Below, one piece after another: positions 10,641 to 22,599 of a stretch of 64,000 bases of DNA (the stretch's first letter is position 1; every line of letters begins with the position of its first letter). The DNA lies in contig ML682005.1 in assembly GCA_007922195.1 (NCBI GenBank), positions 31,031,042-31,095,041 on the forward strand, read 5' to 3'. Below the pieces are notes generated by a model, which worked only from the letters and a program-made list of their open reading frames with translations, did not search any database and was not told where the DNA came from. The DNA comes from Podocnemis expansa (lineage: Eukaryota; Chordata; Testudines; Podocnemididae). Both the position numbers and the translations under genes were made by a program.

Positions 10641-12130
10641 TCATTAAGAGCCACTAGTCTGTGTGCTGAAGAGCGTAAATATATTTTTACAACTCCTTCT
10701 GGGTGTCCAGTCTGATCTTGAAGTCAGGGAAGTTGAGAACAGTGATGATGAGAAGGAAAAGGACACATAAGATAACAGTGAAGAAGTATGTGAAGATAAG
10801 AAACAGTAATTGTACAAAATATCCAGTGTTAAGTATGACATAAGATTTCATTCACACTGTAAGGAGATATAAAAAGTGGAGACCCAAATATGTTGAATGA
10901 GGGACACCCCCCCTTCACCAGATCACAAGATCAAAAAAAAAATTGTCCAGATGTTTCATAGTTCTGGACACTGTGTCATCTACGGTGACATACCTCAAGA
11001 TGACACAGCATCAGCCAAGATGACAATGAATGAGAATGGAACAGTGAGCCCATCAAACTTGGTTAAAACGTAACCATTTCACTGCAAACGCTGATATAAA
11101 TTAGTGTAAACTTGATTGGCAAGACACATTTCATGTCACACACTATTCAGCCTGGAATATCTGATTGGATACTGCAAGATCTTGAGCCAACAAGTCATGC
11201 TACTTTGAATATTCCAGATGCAATTCAGTGACAATATCCTGGCAGTATGTTTTAATGGATACATAAATGATTGCCAGTTGGTTTTGAAACCACAAGCACA
11301 GAATATGGCATTTTCCCACAAATGCCAATTTGAAAATTCAGAATCTGGTGGGAAATTTTTAATGAAAGCACAGTAACAACAGTGCTCCATTAACTGAACA
11401 AAGCTACATGCCTATCATTCAGTCCCCTTCTCATGAAGCTGATACACCAAAAGCTGTTATGGAAAGGGTTGCATAAAGTCACACACATCTTAACAGAAGC
11501 ACGTAGCTTCCTTCCTCTGATTTTCATTTCTTTTCCAATGACACATAGACAATACAGTCACAATAAAGGTTGATGATCTCATGTTACAGCACATCATTAC
11601 TGCCTTAATGAAGGAAAGAGAGTAGATCTGTGCAACATATTTCATTATGAGCTAATGCCAGTTCTACATGATCTTGCTGAGGTAAACAGGCATCTCAGAA
11701 TTAGAAATAAGTCTGTTATGATAGATAGTTTAGACAGAAACATCCCCTGGCCTCCTGAGATAACACTTAAAGAGTACATTTGCTGTGGTGATTGATGGCT
11801 AAGCACATGTAATGGCAGTGGGAAAATCTCCATGTACAACCTCTGTTAACCTTGGAAACATTTTTGTCCAATTAGTCCCTCACTCTGGACAGCATTTCAG
11901 TAGGATTGATGTAACCAACATAGGTGCTAAATGGATGACTTGACAGGTGCTCTGCAAAACTTCTAGGCCAATTCAAAGAAAAAAAATTACTTAGGACAGG
12001 TCTGTTCTGTTTGCCAAAGCTGGCCAGATTTCTTGGCCCATCCTGAAAATAAGACTGATCTGCCTTGCTTCTTCTCTGAAGAACTCCTAGCAAAGGTTCT
12101 GCAATAAACAACAAATGTCATATTCTGAGA
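10641..12130. other. degenerate sequence with weak coding-like stretches, unrecognised
   Basis: Short plus-strand stretches look protein-like, for example VCSVCQSWPDFLAHPENKT near 12010 and an acidic stretch near 10720. They are broken by frequent stops and I cannot assign a family. This could be an old retrocopy or transposon. The antisense frames are probably shadows. Confidence 0.25.
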
Positions 12131-12428
12131 GGTCAAAAAAAAAAAAAAAGGAAACATGGTTAACTTATCAAACTCTAGAACACAAATGAGTTACAAACTG
12201 ACCCTGAAAAGGCAGACAACAGGACTCCACTGCACTGCACACATAAAAAAGACACTGAGTGTTGCATCAACACAGGACACTGGTCATCTTCCATTATTAG
12301 AATAGTATGACAAAATGCCCTGCAGCAGGTTGGGGATGAAAACTGAAATATCAAACAAAGTCCAAATACATTCCTTTGTGTACTATTCAAGAGAAATTTC
12401 TGCCTGCATTTTTTTTCAAGTAGACACA

Positions 12429-13220
12429 GAGCATGTCTACACTGGGCAACATTTCAAGTCAACGTTGAGGAGGTGTTCCCAAGGGGCAGCCATGTTAGTC
12501 TAGTAAAGCAAAAAAAGCAAGAAGTCTTGTGGCACTTTAAGACTAACAGATTTATTTATCACATGAGCTTTTGTGGGAGAAAATCCCATTTTGTCAGATG
12601 CTTTGAAGAGAGGGAACCTGTAGAATGGGATGAAAATAAATGCAGAGGAGGGTAAGACATGGGATCAGGTCATACTACAACAGGAAATCAGAGTATTTAT
12701 AAGGATTTAAACTTAGGAAGCAGCACATAGAGGGAAGGTGAAATCAAATTATCTGTTGTAATATGAAAAGAATCCATAGTCACGATTAAGTCCTGCTTTC
12801 ACACAATTTATTTCAAAAAAGCTGCTTGGTTTAGCTTTTTCAAAAAAGCACGCCAGTATCTCGAAATCCCGGAGCACTTTTTCGGGTTCATTAAACCTTG
12901 TTTAATATCGAGAAAAACTTTCTCGAGCTAGCTTTTCCAGAAAAAGCCATCCCTAGACACGGAAAAGTTTTTTTTTGTTTTTTTTTCAAAAGAGCCTCCA
13001 TATCTCATCCACTGCCTTGCTTTTTTTTTTTTTTTTTTTCCTGAAAAAGGAAGTCCGGTGTAGACTTTATTTAAAAAAAAAGCCACAGTATTTCAGGACA
13101 ATGAATGTTGTCCCGAAATAGTGTTTTTTGAAAACAAGTTTTTTCAAAGTAATTATTTCAAAATACTTATCCTGAAAAACATTTTTTTTTTCAAAATTGC
13201 AAGGCAGTGTAGACAAAGCC
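12429..13220. mobile_element. probable MITE carrying a nested SINE
   Basis: The left end contains ATGTCTACACTGGGCAA (12433 on). The complement of the right end reads GGCTTTGTCTACACTGCCTT, the TIR type shared with the other MITEs in the window. The flanking triplets are ACA and ATA, one mismatch. The interior is rich in T/A runs with TTTCAAAA and TCTCGAAA words. A SINE (12480-12655) interrupts the left part. It abuts a CR1 fragment at 13221. Confidence 0.45.
12480..12655 (+). repeat. turtle-type SINE
   Basis: Head AAGGGGCAGCCATGTTAGTC, middle GTCTTGTGGCACTTTAAGAC, then AACAGATTTATTTATCACAT and AAATCCCATTTTGTCAGATG. This is the most complete plus-strand copy of the SINE family that recurs through the window. 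The last third (GAACCTGTAGAATGGGA) is also shared with the copy at 18741. Confidence 0.85.
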
Positions 13221-14085
13221 ATAAAGTTGGTGGATGATGCCAAACTGGGAGGTACTGCAAGTGCTTTGGAGAACAGGATCACGATTCAAAATGATTTGAA
13301 CAAACTGGTGAAATGGTCTGAGGTAAACAGAATGAAATTCAATAAAGACAAGTGCAAAATACTCCACTTAGGAAAGAACAATCCATTGCATGTATATAAA
13401 ATGGGAAGTGACTGCCTAAGAAGGTGTACTGCAGAAAGGCATCTGAGTGCCATAGTGGACCAAAAGCTAAACATGAGTCAACAGTGTAATGTTGTTGCAA
13501 AAAAAGCAAACACCATTCTCGGATATACTAACAGGAGTATTGTAAGTAAAACACAAGAAGTCATTTTTCCATTCTACTCACCCCTGATTAGGCCTTAGCT
13601 GGAGTACTGTATCCAATTCCAGATGTGAAGAAATTGGAAAAAATCCAGAGAAGAGCAACATGAATGATTAGGGGTCTGCAACACTTGACTTATGTGGGAA
13701 GATTGAAAGAGCTGGGTTTGTTTAGTCTGAAAAAGAGAAGACTGAGAGGGGACATGATAAGACTTTAAGTACCTCAGAGAAGGAGGAGGGAGACAAAATT
13801 GTTCTCCTTAACTGCTGATGATAGAACAAGAAGCAATGGGTTTAAATTACAGCAACGGAGGTTTAGGTTGGACATTAGGAAAAAATTCCTAACTGTCATG
13901 GTGATTAACCACTGGAATAAGTTGCCTAGGCAGGTTGTGGAATCTCCATCATTGGAAGTTTTTTAAGAGCAGGTTAGACAAGCACCTGTCAGGGGTGGTT
14001 TAATGAGGGTACTTGGCCGGGACATGTGTGCAGGGCACTGCACTCAATGGCCTTTCATGGTTCCTTCCAGTTTCTATATAAGTAG
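13221..14085 (+). mobile_element. CR1 LINE, 3' fragment of the RT gene
   Basis: Plus-strand translation begins with VDDAKLGGTASALENR, the segment at and after the FADDTKLGG motif of CR1 reverse transcriptase. It continues with NDLNKLVKWSEVNRMKFNKD, LHLGKNNP and VDQKLNMSQQCNVVAKKAN, all in the usual CR1 order. Later frames carry the end of the ORF (RQAPVRGGL-like, near 13975). The 5' part is missing, as is normal for CR1. Stops and frameshifts show it is old. Confidence 0.85.
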
Positions 14086-15520
14086 GTCAGAGCTGACTTT
14101 GTCTGCAACATTTAAAAGGGATATTTTTATATATGAAATCTTCTTATTACCTAGCAAGGATTAAATGTAAGTGTAATGGAATATTCATTTAATTTGTTTT
14201 ATTTCATCCTTTTCTTCTCTTTCATGCTCCAGGATTTTAACTATAAAGTTTTATTCTATAGTTTGTATGATTATAATTAAAACTAAACTGCTGCCGAAGT
14301 ATATTTTGTAAAGCATTATCCTGGAGCTTGAGTCTGTTCTCTTACTAGCTATTTTCCACAATTCACAATGCACGATTGGTTTCTCACTCATTAATTAATG
14401 AGTGTCTCCTTCTCTGTGAAGTTCATATGATTCTGTAATCATTAATACAATATCCTGTAGTCCCACAAAGGAATGTTTGCAGTCCCTTGGGTTGTGGAGG
14501 ATATTTCATTGGAATATGCAGCAACACCTCCAAGACAGACAGACAGACACAGACACAGAGAGGAAAGAGTAGCTGAGATATCTCCTAGTTATGATTGTAC
14601 TTATTGCTGAATTAATTATTGCTTTCCTGAAAAAATGCACACATTTTACTGATAAAAGCTGTTAAAATATACTTAGGATTAATGAGCATTTTACTGAGCC
14701 CTTTCATATAATTCACTTTATGAAAGTGCAACAAATTCTACCAATTAGGCTCTTGTTATACAGTAGTTTTCCTCGTAACTACATACTGGGGTGAGGGTAT
14801 AAGAAATATATTCAGAAGGTGGGCAAGTCCGTCAATTTGACCTGTGTTATTTTATATTAAAAAAAAACCATGAAAGTGACTGTCTTTTAATAAAATGGTT
14901 TAAATTTGTAAAACTCCATAGGTCTAGACAGCTCAAAACTAACACAAGAATCTCACTGTATTTACTAACTTCCACTTCTCTTGATTGAAATCCTTTAAAT
15001 GAAGAAGCATACAATTTAAAACCAAAAAGAAAACACAACTCCTGAGAACCATTACAGCCTTTTTCATTCTAGTTTGAGAAGTGGGAGATGGTTTGCTTCG
15101 CTGAATCTTTTTAATATAAAATTATTTTCCAGTCCCTCAAGTATACCTGCTATTTGTCTTATTTGTAAGCTCTTTTCTTCATGTAAACTTATGAAGTATT
15201 CAGATTCATAAGTAATATTGTCACTAGCATCAGTTTCTGTTAAACAGACTGCATCAATTACTGTCAGCAGCATCTGTTGCCAAATTGGTCAGTGAGATCT
15301 CTAAGTCAGATTTTAATTAACAGGAGTTTATTTAATGCTTAATTTATTTTAAAGGTGTTCCATTGTCAATTGTTATACTACCAACATCTATGATGTTTTA
15401 GAAATAAAAGTTGCCCAGGTGCTTCATGAGAGTTAGCTGTCTCCATAACTGCAAAGCATATGATAAAGGAGTGAACATTTCCCACATGCAAGCACAGCAT
15501 CACTAGAGAAGGCAGTTCCA
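14086..15520. other. no gene recognised
   Basis: AT-rich DNA. A short (ACAG)n run lies at about 14534-14558. No gene, conserved repeat or RNA was recognised. Confidence 0.35.
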
Positions 15521-15751
15521 TCAGGATAGCCATGTTAATCTAGTTCAGGAAAACAAGTCCTGTGGCACTTTTAAAGACTAACAAATTTATTTATCACATG
15601 AGCTTAAGTGGGAGAAATCCCACTTGGTCAGATGCTCGAAAATGTCCTGTTTAATGCATCTGACCAAATGGGATTTCTCCCATGAAATCTCTTGTGGTAC
15701 ATAAATTTGTTAGGCTTTAAAATTATCGCAGTACTCCTTGTTTGTTTTATT
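15521..15751. repeat. SINE fold-back pair
   Basis: A plus-strand SINE (15521-15651: GGATAGCCATGTTAATCTAG, GTCCTGTGGCACTTTTAAAG, ending TTGGTCAGATGC) is followed after a few bases by a minus-strand copy (about 15655-15751, starting GCATCTGACCAAATGGGATT). The copies face each other and form an inverted repeat of about 95 bp per arm with almost no spacer. The head of the minus copy is truncated. Confidence 0.8.
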
Positions 15752-16730
15752 AGAGAAGGAAGTTTCCTACCTGAGTTGCAAGCACAAAGTAGTGAAAATT
15801 TGATCATTAGCATGCTAATTACAGCATTCCTGTCTGCAAAACAGCCTGCCTTAATAAGGGCAGAAGAACTAAGGATGCCAACAATTTGAGTGGGGGAAGA
15901 TTTGAACTTGCTCATGATTTCAGACATACTCATGGGAGCTGAGTCTTCTTTTGGTCTCATATCTATTTACTGTTTTTTCTTTTAAGATAGACTGGAGAGC
16001 ATGTGAGCAATTAACTCATTCTTGTAACCAAGGAAGCTGTCATACTAAGAAAAGCTTTTCCTATGACATTGCTGAGCAGATAATAGGTTCAGTCTAGTCA
16101 AAACTTAGTATTCCCATGCTTTTCTTAAGCCAATATTTTCTTTATAGCTATCGTGTCACTACCAAACAGTAACATACAACGTTTGTAAGACTATTCCGGT
16201 AAAAGTTTACACTAAGCAGTTCTCAAAATATGCGTTAGCTGACAGAATGATAAGAAAACTACTTTTGTTCTGCATAGCAATTGTCTGTCAACAACAGTAA
16301 CAACCAGAATAAGTGAGATGCTTAATCTTTCCTTGCAGTAGACTGTGCCAAGAATATGAGCCAGCAACAGATCTCCAGGGTACAAGGTACTGTGCACAGA
16401 GTCTGCAGTCATAGCTTTCACACAGAGGCTCCTGAATTGAAAACAAGCCCTCTCCCTCTAAATTTTCTGCCATGGAGGTGTGTCAAAAAAGAAGCTGCAC
16501 TCACTTACCTGCTGAAGAAGAAGCAGGTTGATGAGATGGAGATATGGTGATATTGTTGAGGAATTCTGATAGCTGACAAATTCTTATTATTGGGTGAGTG
16601 AAAATTTTACTGTTACTTATAAATTCGAGTTGTGTGTGCTGGAAGTTTCACAGTTTTATATGAACTATGTTTTATTTTAATTAGTGTAAAACACCTGTGC
16701 TATAGCTAAATAAATAGCACGTGTTGATGA
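15752..16730. other. no gene recognised
   Basis: No supportable coding sequence. Short frames at 16212-16550 occur on both strands and look like chance. Confidence 0.35.
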
Positions 16731-16860
16731 CCAAAACAAGGAGTCTTGTGGCATTTTTTAAAGACTAACACATGTATTATTTATTTATATATAAATTTGT
16801 AAGTGCCACAGGACTACTTGGTTGTTTTGCTGATCTAGACTGACATGGCTATCCCTTCAA
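16731..16860. repeat. short SINE fold-back
   Basis: The left arm has AACAAGGAGTCTTGTGGCAT and AAAGACTAACA. The right arm, read on minus, has the SINE head (complement of AGACTGACATGGCTATCCCT) and AGTAGTCCTGTGGCACTT. The two arms meet through an ATTTATATATAAAT spacer, giving a palindrome-like structure. Confidence 0.7.
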
Positions 16861-18611
16861 AACATGCATTGATGAGAGAATCAAAAGATTTAATTTATTT
16901 TCACTTTAATATAAAGAGAGCATATTTATGTGAAAAAGGATAAAAGAGATGCTAATATTTTCCAGTGGCACATCTGCATAATACTGACAGGTCTTTGTCA
17001 TCAGCAGGTGGGATCAAATCTGGGATCTCTGAAGCTTATGAAGCTCATTGAGATTCTACTGCATGAGGGAAAAGCCCTCTGACACTTTTTTAAGTCTATA
17101 GCAGATTAATCAAGCTTTAACTGCAATAGGTGCCCTTTGGGCGGTGGCGGGAGGGGGGAGACAGCGCACGCACCATGCAGCAAGGGTTACATCTGAATCC
17201 CTACGTTAAAGTTGTCAAACCATGGCTTTGCTTTTCCTTGCATTCCTTTCTTTACCACCGAGTTTCTTCTCCTGGCCACTAGCTTTCTTTCTGCAATAGG
17301 CAAACTGTAATTGTGATGATGTCTTGACTCAGAGACTCTACAACTGTGAGCTAGTTTGCCTCTTCTCTGATTCAGGGAAGGTCTACACTGTCTGCCGTTT
17401 TTGGTGGCAGACAGAAGGAGATACTTGTGATTTTAAGTTATAAAAAAATGGATTCTTTTGGGTACACTTGAGGGGGATGAGACACTGAAACAAACACTGG
17501 GTATATTTGATTCCTTTTATTAACTTAGTTTATTTATTTACATTTGATTAGAATAAATTACCTTCTTATTCTTTTTAATAGCAAAAGGTTTATTACAGCA
17601 AAAGTATAACTATACTTCCAAACTCTGTTCCTATCACTAAGCCCTTAACTGATACTGGGCCCCAATCAGTTCTGTTAAGCATTATCCTTTATACTTACAG
17701 AACCATGGCTTGCCTATTTGATTTAGGTTCAGTTTTGATTCAGATTCAGGTGTACCAGTCCTATCCCAGGCAGGAAGTTTTGCTTTCAACAAGCGAGCTT
17801 ATCGGTGAGAAGATTTGTCACTGGGCAGGGAACCTGGGCTGATCAGTCCTCAGTTTGGCAGTTGATTTGCGCCTCTGCAGACCTCTGGTTTGCACGGGCT
17901 TTTTGCAACCTTTTATCCCTGTTCTACAACCCCACTTTCAGTTTCCAGAAGTTACTGTTACGTTGCTCTGCCTTTTTTTGGTATTTTGCCGAGACATTAC
18001 ACCACCACCTGACTGGTTCCTTGACTGGTTACTGTTTCTAATATAGGTACAATGTGGTATATTACAATTGTTAGCCAATTAGAATTTGTTACTGGGCAGA
18101 CATGGTTCTATAAAGTTTCCTTGGAATTGAGCTATTTTTTATAAAGTTATGCAAAGCTATTCTTTTACAAAAAGGGGAAGTAGCCCAGTGTCTGGGGCAG
18201 AGATGTGATGACCACATAACAAAAACAGAATAAGCAGGTACAAAACAGCATATGAGTTATCACAAGATTTATCAATCAAATTGCTTTCTATTAAGCCTTA
18301 TTTTTTTTAATTCCAGGTGGGTTTTATTCACTTAAACTAACCTGCATATCTGCATTCACCTTCTCTACTCCCCCCATGTCCACTGCACTGAGTTGAAGTG
18401 GGAGGGGACTTCCTTCGACTCAGTGCTACCCAGTTGCCAGCGTGGTTTTCAGGGACTGAACTTCCTGATAAGTTGAGCAGTTCTTTGCAGACCCAAGCAG
18501 TCAATGAGGAAGTTCAAACTGACAGTGGTGAATTTGCCACCATCAGTGAAGACAAGCCCTCAGTAAGTGACAGGTTTGTTGGCTATCAGAGTACATTGCA
18601 CCCCAGCAATC
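16861..18611. other. no gene recognised; possible repeat pieces
   Basis: Contains an isolated AAGGTCTACACTGTCTGCC at 17385, like a MITE end, followed by the hairpin CTGCCGTTTTTGGTGGCAG, with no matching second end found. The rest is AT-rich. A stretch near 18500-18545 (TTTGCCACCATCAGTGAAGA) resembles 51050-51070, so part of this is a dispersed repeat. Confidence 0.3.
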
Positions 18612-18740
18612 TCCTTGAGACTCAGAGTCTAAACCTTGCTTTGTAGACAGTGTCAGTGAACCTCTGTTTCCAAGTTCTCCATAGAACATCTTTCTGTAGT
18701 GTTCAACCCTTCTCCCTGGACACACTCAGAAATTATTGGC
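18612..18740 (+). repeat. duplicated segment, copy A
   Basis: Alignable by eye over about 125 bases with 19961-20088 in the same orientation. Shared blocks include TCAGAGTCTAAAC, CCAAGTTCTCCA-AGAACATC, CTGTAGTGTT or CTGCAGTGTT, and GAGAAATTATTGGCAAG. A SINE head starts directly after the shared end in both copies. Confidence 0.75.
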
Positions 18741-18912
18741 AAGGGGTAGCCATGTTAGTCTTATTCAGCAAAACCAGCAAGAAGTCCTGTGGCACTTTTA
18801 AAGACTAACCAATCTGTTTATTGCACGAGTTTTCAAGGGAGAAAATCCCACTTTGTCAGCCACTTTGAAGATGGGGAACTTACAGAATGGGAGGAAAATA
18901 AATGCAGGGAAG
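18741..18912 (+). repeat. turtle-type SINE
   Basis: AAGGGGTAGCCATGTTAGTC head, then GTCCTGTGGCACTTTTAAAG, CCAATCTGTTTATTGCACGA and AAATCCCACTTTGTCAGCCA, and a 3' part similar to the copy at 12480. It lies directly on the end of duplicated copy A. Confidence 0.85.
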
Positions 18913-19424
18913 TGTAAGTATTATTAAGTATAAGAAATTACTGGGTTTGCTGTCTCCAAAGAGACAGAGCACACATAAACCTGTTGGAAGACTCACGCTT
19001 CTCTTTTATATAGGGTACTGAAGTGGTTTTGTACTAAAACAAGAATGAACTATTAACAAAGAACAAAGATTTAAGTGAAAAGTGAAAGAGACAGGTGTGG
19101 TTACACACAAAAATTAAAACATGCTTTCTAGTGTTTAAAAGTTCATCTTAGCAAGTTGCAAGCCTCGTCTCAGCAATTTTCTTACTTACATCATGTTTTC
19201 AACGTCTCCAGGCTAGGGGACCCAACATTCACAGAATTGAAGAGTGCTGTTCCATAAGTGATAGATCACCAAAATACCTTTTCCTTCCCTTTATATTACT
19301 TAAAGTCCATTATTTCTGCTCAAGACCTAGGCAATTGTAGGATGCAGATTCTGTCACCCAGTACTATTTCTAAACTGCCATCTCTGCTGCTGCTTAGTTG
19401 TTTATAGTAAATATAGATGCGTTA
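18913..19424. other. no gene recognised
   Basis: AT-rich sequence between two SINE copies. No coding or structural signal seen. Confidence 0.3.
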
Positions 19425-19535
19425 CAAAGGGGTAGCTGCATTAGTCTCGTTCAGCAAAATAAGCAAGGAGCCATATGGCACAAGTGATAAATAAATTTGT
19501 CTATAAAAGTGCCACAGGACTCCTCACTTGTTTTA
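19425..19535. repeat. SINE, short fold-back form
   Basis: Plus-strand head AAAGGGGTAGCTGCATTAGT and GCAAGGAGCCATATGGCAC. Then, after a short TAAATAAATTTGTC link, the minus-strand counterpart GTGCCACAGGACTCCTCACT and TGTTTT. A compact inverted pair with arms of about 45 bp. Confidence 0.7.
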
Positions 19536-19615
19536 TAGTAAATGTAGTTTCATTGTCCTTCACCTGTAACCAAACTAGGATTTTTTTCATTTGCATGACA
19601 CCTCAGGAATCCCTT

Positions 19616-19960
19616 GGGTATGTCTATTGTGGAGGCTCAGTTAAGTCGACTTAAAGTCAACCTTCTTAAGTTGAGTTAGAGTGTCCACATTCCAAACGCC
19701 TACAGACTGCCCATGTCCACACTGGCAGCCGCTAGGTTGACATAACATGCAAGTCAATCTTATTAAATTGATTTAAGGGCTATGTCTCATCTACACTGGC
19801 TTAAGTCGATTTAATAAGTTCAACTTAAGCCTTAAGTGGTGTAGTTATTAAGTTGACTTACGGAAGCACTTAAATCAACTTAATAAATTCCCAGTGTGGG
19901 TTTCCTTAGGACGACTTAAGGAAAATTAAGTTGACCTAAGGCTCCAGTGTAGACAAACCC
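19616..19960. mobile_element. Harbinger-type MITE
   Basis: A 345-bp element. The left end GGGTATGTCTATTGTGGAG and the complement of the right end GGGTTTGTCTACACTGGAGC form the TIR. CTT flanks both sides (19613-19615 and 19961-19963), a 3-bp target duplication. The interior is dense in AAGTCGACTT- and TTAAGTTGACTT-like words. A second internal TIR-like GGCTATGTCTCATCTACACT lies near 19781, so two related elements may be nested. It interrupts the duplicated segment copy B at its left edge. Confidence 0.7.
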
Positions 19961-20088
19961 CTTGACATTCAGAGTCTAAACTTTGCCTTCAAATAGTAGT
20001 GAGTGAACCTCTTCCAAGTTCTCCAGAGAACATCACTCTGCAGTGTTTAGCCCCTTTCCATGGCCACACTGAGAAATTATTGGCAAGT
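19961..20088 (+). repeat. duplicated segment, copy B
   Basis: Second copy of the segment at 18612-18740, same orientation, with visible substitutions and one indel near 20000. The MITE at 19616-19960 sits immediately to its left. Confidence 0.75.
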
Positions 20089-20090
20089 TC

Positions 20091-20140
20091 CAAAGGGGTA
20101 GCCGTGTTAGTCTAATTCAGCGAAACAAGCAAGAAATCCT
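20091..20140 (+). repeat. truncated SINE head
   Basis: AAAGGGGTAGCCGTGTTAGT then TTCAGCGAAACAAGCAAGAA, the first 50 bases of the SINE. The remainder is missing. It occupies the same position relative to copy B as the full SINE at 18741 does to copy A. Confidence 0.75.
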
Positions 20141-20770
20141 AATGGATGGGGTGCCATGCAGAGAAAATAACTCCTCCGTCTAGGGCAGGCTTGGATTATG
20201 CACTGCCCACCAAACACATTTTAAGAATGTATATCCAGCACATACACATAACTTTGTTTAAAACCTGTATATAGAATGATTTTGGAACCAGCGTGTCAGC
20301 AGCTTACACAGGATACCTTACATGACAGCTTTTAGATATTTGTTATGACAATAATAATGTGTTGAAGGTAATGAGTGTATCAAGCTGGACAAGTTACAGG
20401 ATGAGGCCACTCTGTGAGGGTCACATTTCCCTTCTTAAAATGTTGCAGGAAGGTCAGCCAATGGCAGCAGGTCAGAACTTTCATGCTTGTCTGGGAGAAC
20501 CTTTTTTGTCATTTGTTTGGTCAGAGACTTTAAAGCAAAACACCAGTAAGTATCCATAATTCCTGACATAGTGTTAATATGTACATATATAGTGTTAATA
20601 GGTACATTTCATAATGATATTAATCACTCGTGTGTCACCATCTTTCATAAAAAAAACCTTACCCATTACACTTCATTACTATAACAACACTACATACAAT
20701 CAATTGATTCATTTGCTTATTTGAGGGGGCTCAGGCCACTTTTTCTTCTCTGGCAGTGTCTGGACCCTGA
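20141..20770. other. no gene; possible LTR-like repeat
   Basis: The sequence has the feel of turtle LTR material (GTGTTAATAGGTACATTTCATAA-type words near 20590) but I could not define TG...CA ends. No coding sequence was recognised. Confidence 0.25.
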
Positions 20771-21141
20771 GGCTGTGTTCACACAGCCCTGTTATTTCGA
20801 AACAACAGAGGTTGTTTCGAAATAAAATTTAGGCTGTTCACATGATGCACGGTTGTTTCGAAACAACGGAACCCGTTGTTTCGAAACAAGGGCGTTGTTT
20901 TGAAACAAGTTAAACCTCATATGGGGACGAAACAACGTTGTTTTGAAACGATTGTTTTGAAACAATGCCGTCCGAACATGTTGTTTTGAAACAACAGTGA
21001 CTTGTTTTGAAATAACTGTTGCCTGAAACTGCTATTTTGCTTTGAGCTTTTTTCCTTAATTCAAATTAACAAACTGTTAATTCGAATTAAGTTATTTCGA
21101 AACAACCGTATTGAAATAACCCCCTGTATATGAACACAGCC
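20771..21141. mobile_element. MITE with GTTTCGAAAC array
   Basis: A 371-bp element with terminal inverted repeats: GGCTGTGTTCACACAGCCC at the left; the complement of the right end reads GGCTGTGTTCATATACAGGG. TGA flanks both sides (20768-20770 and 21142-21144). The interior contains many GTTGTTTCGAAACAAC-type palindromes and their TTTTGAAA variants. Non-coding. Its TIR (GGCTGTGTTCACAC) differs from the GGCTATGTCTACAC type of the other MITEs. Confidence 0.85.
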
Positions 21142-21144
21142 TGA

Positions 21145-22560
21145 GTGTCATAATAATTTTTTTAAGTTATGACATCAAAAGTATTACATCACAAGAGGTA
21201 GAGAAATAGAAACAGAAAGAAAGTAAAAGTGAAAAGAGAAAGGCAGCCTAAAATAAAATAATAATTCTGCCTGTATCATCAGGGAAAAGATTGCCCATGA
21301 AATAATGATGATTCCTGGAGCCCTCTGCTGCAAACTTTAAAATAAAAACATGGTAAGCATGAGGCTGCTAACTTAAAGTATTAAGGGCAAATTGGGACCT
21401 GTAACAGAGAAAAACTGAAGGAGAGAGTCAGGCTAGGAACAGCTGCTGAGAGGAGGAAACTGACAGTTGAGAGAGATCAGAAAACACCAAAAACACATCA
21501 GCAGAGCCATTGCTGAAATGAAACTTGTCAATTTCACTTTATATCACTTCTGCCAGTACTAGATTCTGTTGATTATACAGTAGCCTGGATAGTATACTTT
21601 TCTTCACTCCATTTTGATTGCCATCAGAGTCTATACCTCAGGGAATAATGCCACATTATTTTTCACTTTGTGAGTAATAACCTGTCTCTTTAAGTTACAT
21701 TAGTTGAGAGTTCAAGCCCTTAACACCAAAGAGCTCAGACTGCCTTTGTCTATAAATAAGGTTTATACCTTAGTGCTAATCAACTTTCTCACCTGATCCT
21801 TCATGAAAACAGATTCATGGAAGACTTGCTCCTCTCCTATACCATGTGTCTTCTATATGCACCTTCTTATGCAACTAAGTCTTCTATATGCAACAGCAGT
21901 TCCATCTGACTCCACTTTTATGGTTTTTTTTTAACCATGTCTGATGTTCTCCTCCCAGAATCTGGTCTGGAATACTGCTGTGCTCCCCTGTTGCCCCTTT
22001 TGGACGCTGACTTATGCGACTTCACCAAGTTATCTCCCACTCCTGCCTCAGCCCATACCAGTCTCCTGAGTATAATTGGTTCTAGGCAGTAGGTGTGCAC
22101 TCTTTAAGCGCTCAGGTGACTATCTCCCAGTCAGTACACCCAGCCCCCAGATACCACATGAGGAACTTCTGTCCTGCAGGGACTGGGACCTTTCTCAGAT
22201 ACCTGTAGGCTCAGAGACTCTGGCTTACCAGTTTGTCAAAGAAACTGGAATGCACCCAGTTGTTGTTCATTCACCCTTTCTAAAATCCACACCACTTTAA
22301 ATAAAACAAGCACTAGTTAACTGATTAGAACAGGATTTTACATGATCTTATAGCAAATCAATGCACGATCATTTAATAAAGCAGTCAGGAGTTAACCACT
22401 AGCAAATTAAAACATAAGACCTATTCTAACCTAAAGTTGACTGTCCAGACTTACTCAAAATGTTTGGCTGAATGATGGCTTAGCAGTCATTCTCTGTCTT
22501 TCTCTAGGCAGGGCACAGATTCTGCTTGTAGGTACAGATGTTTCAAGATGGATTTTCTCT
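21145..22560. other. no gene recognised
   Basis: AT-rich, with an A/G-rich run near 21200-21260. No conserved coding stretch or repeat family was recognised. Confidence 0.3.
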
Positions 22561-22599
22561 AGCAAAAAGCCCTTCTCTCAGTTCAAAGAGTAACTATAT

